NCBI RefSeq assembly: GCF_032062135.1
Contig: NC_092859.1
Span: forward strand, 52,634,716 to 52,698,715
Direction of reading: 5' to 3'
DNA length: 64,000 nucleotides
Origin: Pyxicephalus adspersus
Taxonomy: Eukaryota > Chordata > Amphibia > Anura > Pyxicephalidae
Shown here in pieces: positions 59,420 through 64,000 of this stretch; position 1 is the stretch's first letter, and each line of letters begins with the position of its first letter. A program made the position numbers and the translations under genes. The notes beneath the pieces are model-generated. The model was not told where the DNA came from. It ran no database searches and was given only the letters and a program-made list of their open reading frames with translations.

Positions 59420-59802
59420 TTGTAAAGAAAGATAAATATTATTTATCTTACAGTGAAAGTGCATTTAAATATCATAGAAACTTATTTAATTTGGATTTAC
59501 CAGAACATAATTAGGGGTCAGCAGAGAATCTAACATTCCCTCAAACATTCCCTGGTGAAAATTAATTACTGCCATAGAAACACATGGCCATGGAAGATTC
59601 CCACAAGAGAATATTTTAGTGAATGTCTGATTTGCTGTTTCATAAATAGAGATGCCTAAATATGTTTTTTTTATTTGCAACATATTTTCAAAATATTATT
59701 ACAACCTCCTATACCTTCAATTCTTTAAACATCTGTTGATACTCTTTTCTGTTCCCACATATATGTATATAATTGTTTTTTTTATCACATGTATACATGT
59801 TT
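59420..59802. other. FGF18 upstream intron, no recognised element
   Basis: Sequence immediately upstream (in the minus sense) of the penultimate exon. I find no further FGF exon here or up to 64000. Confidence 0.4.
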
Positions 59803-59965
59803 TGATCCAGCAAACCTGGAATGGATTTCTCAAAAGTCATTCCCTATTTAATAGAAAATGGTTTAAATCCTGGACCAGATCCATTCCAGATTTGCTGGAT
59901 CACCCAGCTTTACTGATGAAAGTGTATCTTCTCCAGCCTTGGAGAGCTTTAATAAATCAAGCCCA
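59803..59965. mobile_element. Palindromic MITE, copy 5, left-truncated
   Basis: It starts inside the left arm at GATCCAGCAAACCTGGAATG and runs through the centre (AAATCCTGGACCAGATCC) to a complete right arm ending CTTTAATAAATCAAGCCC. The outer 50 or so bases of the left arm are missing. Confidence 0.8.
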
Positions 59966-60494
59966 ATGTGCCTAAGACATTTGGTAGTCTTCCTGCATCA
60001 TTTTGGCTGTTGGCATATACCCCACTGAGACCAAAATAAGCGAGCCACTAGAATTTTTCCCAGTTTACTGCAATCTTCCTTGAACTTGGAATATTCTAAA
60101 CACAAAATTTACATATTTAGGTGACAAGCTTTAAAGGGAATTCAGCAGCAGATCGATGTAAGCAACCAATAATTTTCTTAGAATGTGCTCAAATATTCGA
60201 GCAAATCTGACTAAGGATTGGAGCAGCATGATTATGTGGTTTCTCTATACTCTACCCTGACTATTGTAGCACAGCCCAATGTAGGTACAGCTGGTGACAT
60301 AAGGCCCTACAAGTACCTAGGAACATGATAACCCTATACAGGAGAGGAAAAAAAACTCCAAAAAAGGGTCATCTAAGCAGTGGAAATTAGAGGCTTTTGG
60401 GACACCTATAGGGCTAATATCTACTAAGCAGACCAAAGAAATTTGGGTCAAAACTGGTAATCCTGGCAGCAATCCATGCAAGACTGGCAAAAAG

Positions 60495-60620
60495 AGATGC
60501 TCTGTCTCAAAAAGGGAGGCAAAATCTTCTGGCAGAGCTGAGCAGAATCAAACAAAGTCGTCTGGCAAGGCTGAACAGGATCATGCAACATCTTCTGGCA
60601 GGGTAGTGGGCTGGAGTTTG
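60495..60620. repeat. Minisatellite, about 34-bp period
   Basis: Imperfect units share TCTTCTGGCAGAGCTGAGCA, TCGTCTGGCAAGGCTGAACA and TCTTCTGGCAGGGTAG, each followed by GGATCATGCAA- or GAATCAAACAA-like sequence. About three units are seen, and further CTGGCAGAG-like words continue to 60660. Confidence 0.7.
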
Positions 60621-60664
60621 TCTGAGACTGGCAGAGTGGCAGGTGGATCTGGCAGGGGGACACC

Positions 60665-61560
60665 AGCAGGTGGTTGGTGGAAGTTCATGGTAGATCAGGT
60701 ATTCAGCACCACAAGTAAGAGAAGCAGAACATTTAGCAATGTCCCTCCAAAATTGATAAAAAAAAAACATAGAATCACTAATGTGGATAAGGAAAAACTT
60801 TAAGAAGGTCCTTCGTTGCTCCACCCTTATACACTCAATTCAAATTTGGGACAAATACTGTGACAATCCCAAATTTTGTTCCACTCATGCTCCCCTTACA
60901 CAACTTAGAGGGAACCCTGATTTCTGTATTCAGTTTTGAGCTTTGAATTTCTCACTAGTAAATGGGACCTCCCAGGACAGGAATACTTCTGATATCGACA
61001 ATTAAAATAATTTATAAATTCCAAAGTTAGACAGGCTATAAAACCTCTGCGGTCCTTACCTTTTGAGAGCACATGCACATCTCTTATGGACTCTAAAGGG
61101 CAAATCTCTATAATTTACTTAATGCTGGTTGCCCCAGAAGGGAAGCTAAAATCCATGAGAAATTGACCTAGGGAAATCATGGGACATGAAGGATTGGAGT
61201 GAAATGGCATATTCCCTCTCAAACGTGTTAGTTGAGGCAAACTACAAGGTTATCTTAGATGGTGTAAGAAGTATAATTTTGTTGAGTTTTGAATTTAAGT
61301 TGTTTTTGTGTTTTTTGCTATATTTTGCAGATAATTGAGCTGTGTCGAAACTAGTTATATCCTCCTTATCAGTAGGTCAATATTTGGTCCATCCTTACCT
61401 TGTAGCTTCTTACCTTGAAACATCTTGCTTAGCAAAGTTGTTAATTAAGTTTCTTGTTATTGAGTAACTACTAAGTGTCTTCCACCTTGTTGTCTGACTA
61501 TATAAACTGCTATGTGTTAATAAAGATTTGAGAAGAAGTGATATAACTACATGCTTCAGC
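60665..61560. other. No recognised feature
   Basis: No gene or element termini supported. Sequence at 61330-61600, ending in TTAATAAAGATTTGAGAAG then CACTGCTCCCAACGCGTTGA, could be an LTR end, but I cannot establish boundaries. Confidence 0.35.
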
Positions 61561-61599
61561 TGCTTGTGTGTTATTCACTGCTCCCAACGCGTTGAAAAC

Positions 61600-62485
61600 A
61601 GAGGTCAGGATAGAGAGGTATAAACTGATCTGGGATCAGCAAGAAATCGCCTTAACAGATGGTATCTAGCTCCAGAACAACTAGCCAAATTTTATCCTTC
61701 ATCTTCACCACTGTGCTTCAGAAGCTGTACCTCTAGGGGCACTATGGAACACATATGGTAGTCCTGTCCGATAGCACAGAGTTTCTGGTCAGAAATATTT
61801 GAAACTTATATCCACGGTACAAAAGATAGATTCCAAGCTCGCCTGATGGTGCTTCATTTGGCAATCTAAGTACGGTTCTCTCTAAACCTTCTCTAAAACT
61901 GGCTAAGTTGATACTTTTAGCAGAAAGAATCACTTTAGCAAAAGCTTGGAAAATTAATAGGATTCCTTTGACACCCTCTTCACCAAAATGAACTGGGTTA
62001 TGGCTCACACATAAAATGAACAACACATTAGACAAATATGACAGTATCTGGGAACCCTGGATCACTTTTAAACCCTGTAAATAAGCAATCTCACGTTGAC
62101 CCCCTCTTTACTGAAGAAGTCTTCTCCCCAACTCTCTTCCTTCCTTTCACCATTTCTAAACCCTGGAGTTGGATTGTTTATATAATGAATAAAGGGTTTT
62201 CAGGTTGTAAGTACTATTTGCTTGGCTGTGTTTTTAATAATTCTGCCTTTCATTCCTTTTATTCCTGTGAAGGTTTTGTTTTAGAAACAACTACCCTTTT
62301 TCTCTGTTCATTGTATTTGTATTTGTCGCTGTTGTTACATTTGTTTTTGACTTCATGTTAATTGCAGTGGGTAACTATTACTTTGAATTCAGTAAGTGAG
62401 TGTATTGTTGAAAACGATTGTTATGTTTTTATTGTTATTGTTATTTTTGTGAAAAACTTTAATAAAAATTTTGAAATACAAACCT
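61600..62485 (+). mobile_element. L1-clade LINE 3' end
   Basis: The plus strand at 61655-61800 encodes RWYLAPEQLAKFYPSSSPLC and FRSCTSRGTMEHIWWSCPIA, then QSFWSEIF, the ORF2 C-terminal box shared with the fragments at 52800 and 25200. Broken coding continues to about 62085, followed by a 3' UTR ending AACTTTAATAAAAATTTTGA near 62475. Strong 5' truncation is typical for LINE copies. Confidence 0.85.
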
Positions 62486-63020
62486 GATGGAAAAAAAACA
62501 CAAAAACTGGTTGGGGAGGCTGCCAGGAGACCTACAATAACACTGAAGGAGTTGCAGGAATTTCTGGAATCTACTGGACATTTACTACATGTGACTAAAA
62601 TCCCCCATAATCTCCATATTTCTAGACTATGGGGTAGGATTTCAGAAAGGAAAATAAAAAACATCCAGGCCTTGCTAATATTTGCAAAAAAACATTAGGT
62701 CTCCAAAAATGTGTTTTGGAACAATTTCCAAAAGACGAAAACAACACTTCACATCACAAAAAGAACACCATCCCTTCAGTAAACCATGACAGTGGCTGTA
62801 TTATGCTTTGGGGTTTCAAGGTGGAGGGAATTATGAACAGTTCCAAATACCAGCATACTCCAAGCATACATCCAAGTAAACAATAGAATGGCTTAACCAG
62901 AAGAAAATTGGAGTTTTTGTACCCAGCCAAAGCCCAGACTCAAATTCAATAGAAATTATGTGGGGTGATCTGAAGAGGGCTCTGCCTCCCGAGATCCCCT
63001 TACAATCTTACAGTCTTGGA
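62480..63020 (+). pseudogene. Tc1-like transposase remnant
   Basis: The plus strand gives RRPTITLKELQEFLESTGHL (62530-62590, the helix-turn-helix linker), then near 62790 GCIIMLWGF-like sequence (GTGGCTGTATTATGCTTTGG, the W-G box). Near 62925 comes a decayed LNPIE box with W-DLKR spacing (AGACTCAAATTCAATAGAAA, GGGGTGATCTGAAGAGG). Order and spacing match Tc1 transposase. Stops interrupt it, and the ends are not recognised. It abuts the tail of the L1 fragment. Confidence 0.75.
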
Positions 63021-63089
63021 ACCTTTTTAAATGGAAAAGTAGGCATGCTGATAGACTCCTACCCAAAAAGGCTGAATTATGTAATTACT

Positions 63090-63476
63090 GGGTAATCTGC
63101 TTTTAAATACCACCCAGGTCCCGGCCATGCCGCTGCCCGCATCAGCAGTGAGATGCGAAGCACAATGCAGGACTTCTGCATTGTGCTTTACATCTCACTG
63201 CAGATGCCAGAAGCAATAGCAAATTCCCGGGGTGACTACCCCCGGAATTTGCTATTGCTGCTGGCATCTGCAGTGAGATGTGAAGAACAATGCAGGACTT
63301 CTGCATTGTGCTTTGCATCTCTCTGGAGATGCAGAGCAGCAGCAGCGTCTCTGTAAGCAGGCGGGGACATCCCCACTCACATCACCCGGGAGGATGAGTC
63401 ATCTTCCGGGTGATGCGAGTGGTAATGTATTGGGGGGTGTGTCTGGGAGGGAAATTTAAAAGCAGAATACAATGTA
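63090..63476. mobile_element. Multi-hairpin MITE
   Basis: Outer inverted ends are GGTAATCTGCTTTTAAATAC (63091-63110) and ATTTAAAAGCAGAATAC (63454-63470). Inside are a central near-perfect palindrome with arms of about 42 bases (63191-63280), two small hairpins of the form GCACAATGCAG-GACTT-CTGCATTGTGC (63160-63186 and 63287-63312), and a fourth hairpin at 63373-63422. No protein is encoded. The frame at 63153-63356 simply reads through the palindrome. Confidence 0.7.
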
Positions 63477-63589
63477 ATCTGCTTTAAAATGGTTTTTACA
63501 GGACAAAAACACCACACAACATGAAATAAAAATAATTCATCATTAATCATTATTTTGTAAAATTATTATTTATAATTATGTATTATATT

Positions 63590-63825
63590 ATAATTTATGA
63601 TCTTTGCAATTTTTAGGACACATGTTTCTAAGTATTATTTAAATTACACTTTATATATTTGTTTATTAAAAAACAAGTTATGTTCTGTTAACATTACAAA
63701 TACATTTGTATCATTTTATGTTACTTTTATTATGTCATTGTATCATTTGCATTTATATCTTGTAACTTCTTGAAACATTACAAAATTCAATAAAAATATT
63801 GTAAAGAAAGAAAAAAAAAACAGAT
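63590..63825 (+). mobile_element. Possible L1 3' UTR tail
   Basis: AT-rich sequence ending ATTCAATAAAAATATTGTAA then AGAAAGAAAAAAAAAA looks like the end of a 5'-truncated LINE. No coding part is present, so this is tentative. Confidence 0.4.
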
Positions 63826-63880
63826 ACAAAGTGATATTTTAGGATTCAAATGCAAAAAAACAGATATGTTAAGCAACAGT

Positions 63881-64000
63881 TAAGCTACGTACACACTTCC
63901 AAAAATTATCGTTGGTAAACGAACGACGAACGATCCTGCACGATATCTGCGAACGATCGTATAGCACCGATCCTGTACATACAGATAACGACACGATCGT
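63881..64000. mobile_element. CGATCGT-rich DNA transposon, cut by window end
   Basis: TAAGCTACGTACACACTTCC starts a block rich in CGAACGATCGT-type words (63912-64000), unlike the surrounding AT-rich DNA. It resembles a dispersed TIR element common in fish and frogs. Only the left part is in the window. Confidence 0.55.

Noticed and set aside
59486..59683. Additional upstream FGF18 exon
   Set aside because: The minus-strand frame has no FGF core motif and no acceptor-donor pair in a compatible phase.
1..64000. tRNA genes, rRNA genes, bacterial operons or phage defence systems
   Set aside because: No cloverleaf with A and B boxes, no rRNA match and no prokaryotic gene organisation was seen; the window is vertebrate nuclear DNA.

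Overview
This is a stretch of vertebrate nuclear DNA, almost certainly from a frog (Anura). It is AT-rich, has no bacterial-style gene packing, and is dominated by old, broken transposable elements of kinds typical of amphibian genomes: CR1-, L1- and Tx1-clade LINEs, an L2-like LINE, several Tc1/mariner relics, hAT elements, Ty3/gypsy pieces and a recurring palindromic MITE. No organism is named in the input; the frog assignment is inferred from this repeat set, and a species call is not possible.

The only host protein-coding gene I can support is the 3' end of a fibroblast growth factor gene of the FGF8/17/18 subfamily, best matching FGF18, on the minus strand. Its penultimate coding exon is at 59312-59418 (107 bp) and its last coding exon at 47402-47668, with canonical splice signals and matching reading phase. 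Together they encode 123 residues, including the second half of the beta-trefoil core and the basic C-terminal tail. The earlier exons are not in the window and should lie beyond position 64000. The 11.6-kb intron between the two exons is filled with retroelements. Downstream of the stop, about 3.8 kb (43640-47401) has no recognisable transposon and may hold the 3' UTR and conserved non-coding sequence.

Layout: 1-3560 is mostly non-repetitive, with one palindromic MITE. 3560-8200 carries two Tc1 relics, L2-type tails and microsatellites. 8779-10500 is an LTR-like sequence invaded by two hAT elements, each with an 8-bp target duplication. 12300-15840 has three Tc1 pieces, a MITE and a probable solo LTR. 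18720-20090 is a dead hAT transposase gene. 22740-26400 contains an unidentified protein relic and two opposed L1 fragments. 28430-29190 is an L2-like LINE tail split by a MITE. 30310-43600 is a nest of LINEs: an L1 3' half, a CR1, a near full-length L1 inserted into that CR1, a Tx1-clade fragment and a Ty3/gypsy relic. 43640-59420 is the FGF18 region. 56860-58990, within the intron, includes a chimeric retrocopy whose 5' end is U2 snRNA-like, bounded by a perfect 14-bp duplication. 59803-64000 has a MITE, a minisatellite, L1 and Tc1 relics and a multi-hairpin MITE.

I found no novel multi-gene system. The most unusual object is the U2-headed chimeric retrocopy at 57296-58196. Element identities rest on my recognition of protein and terminal motifs, not on database searches.
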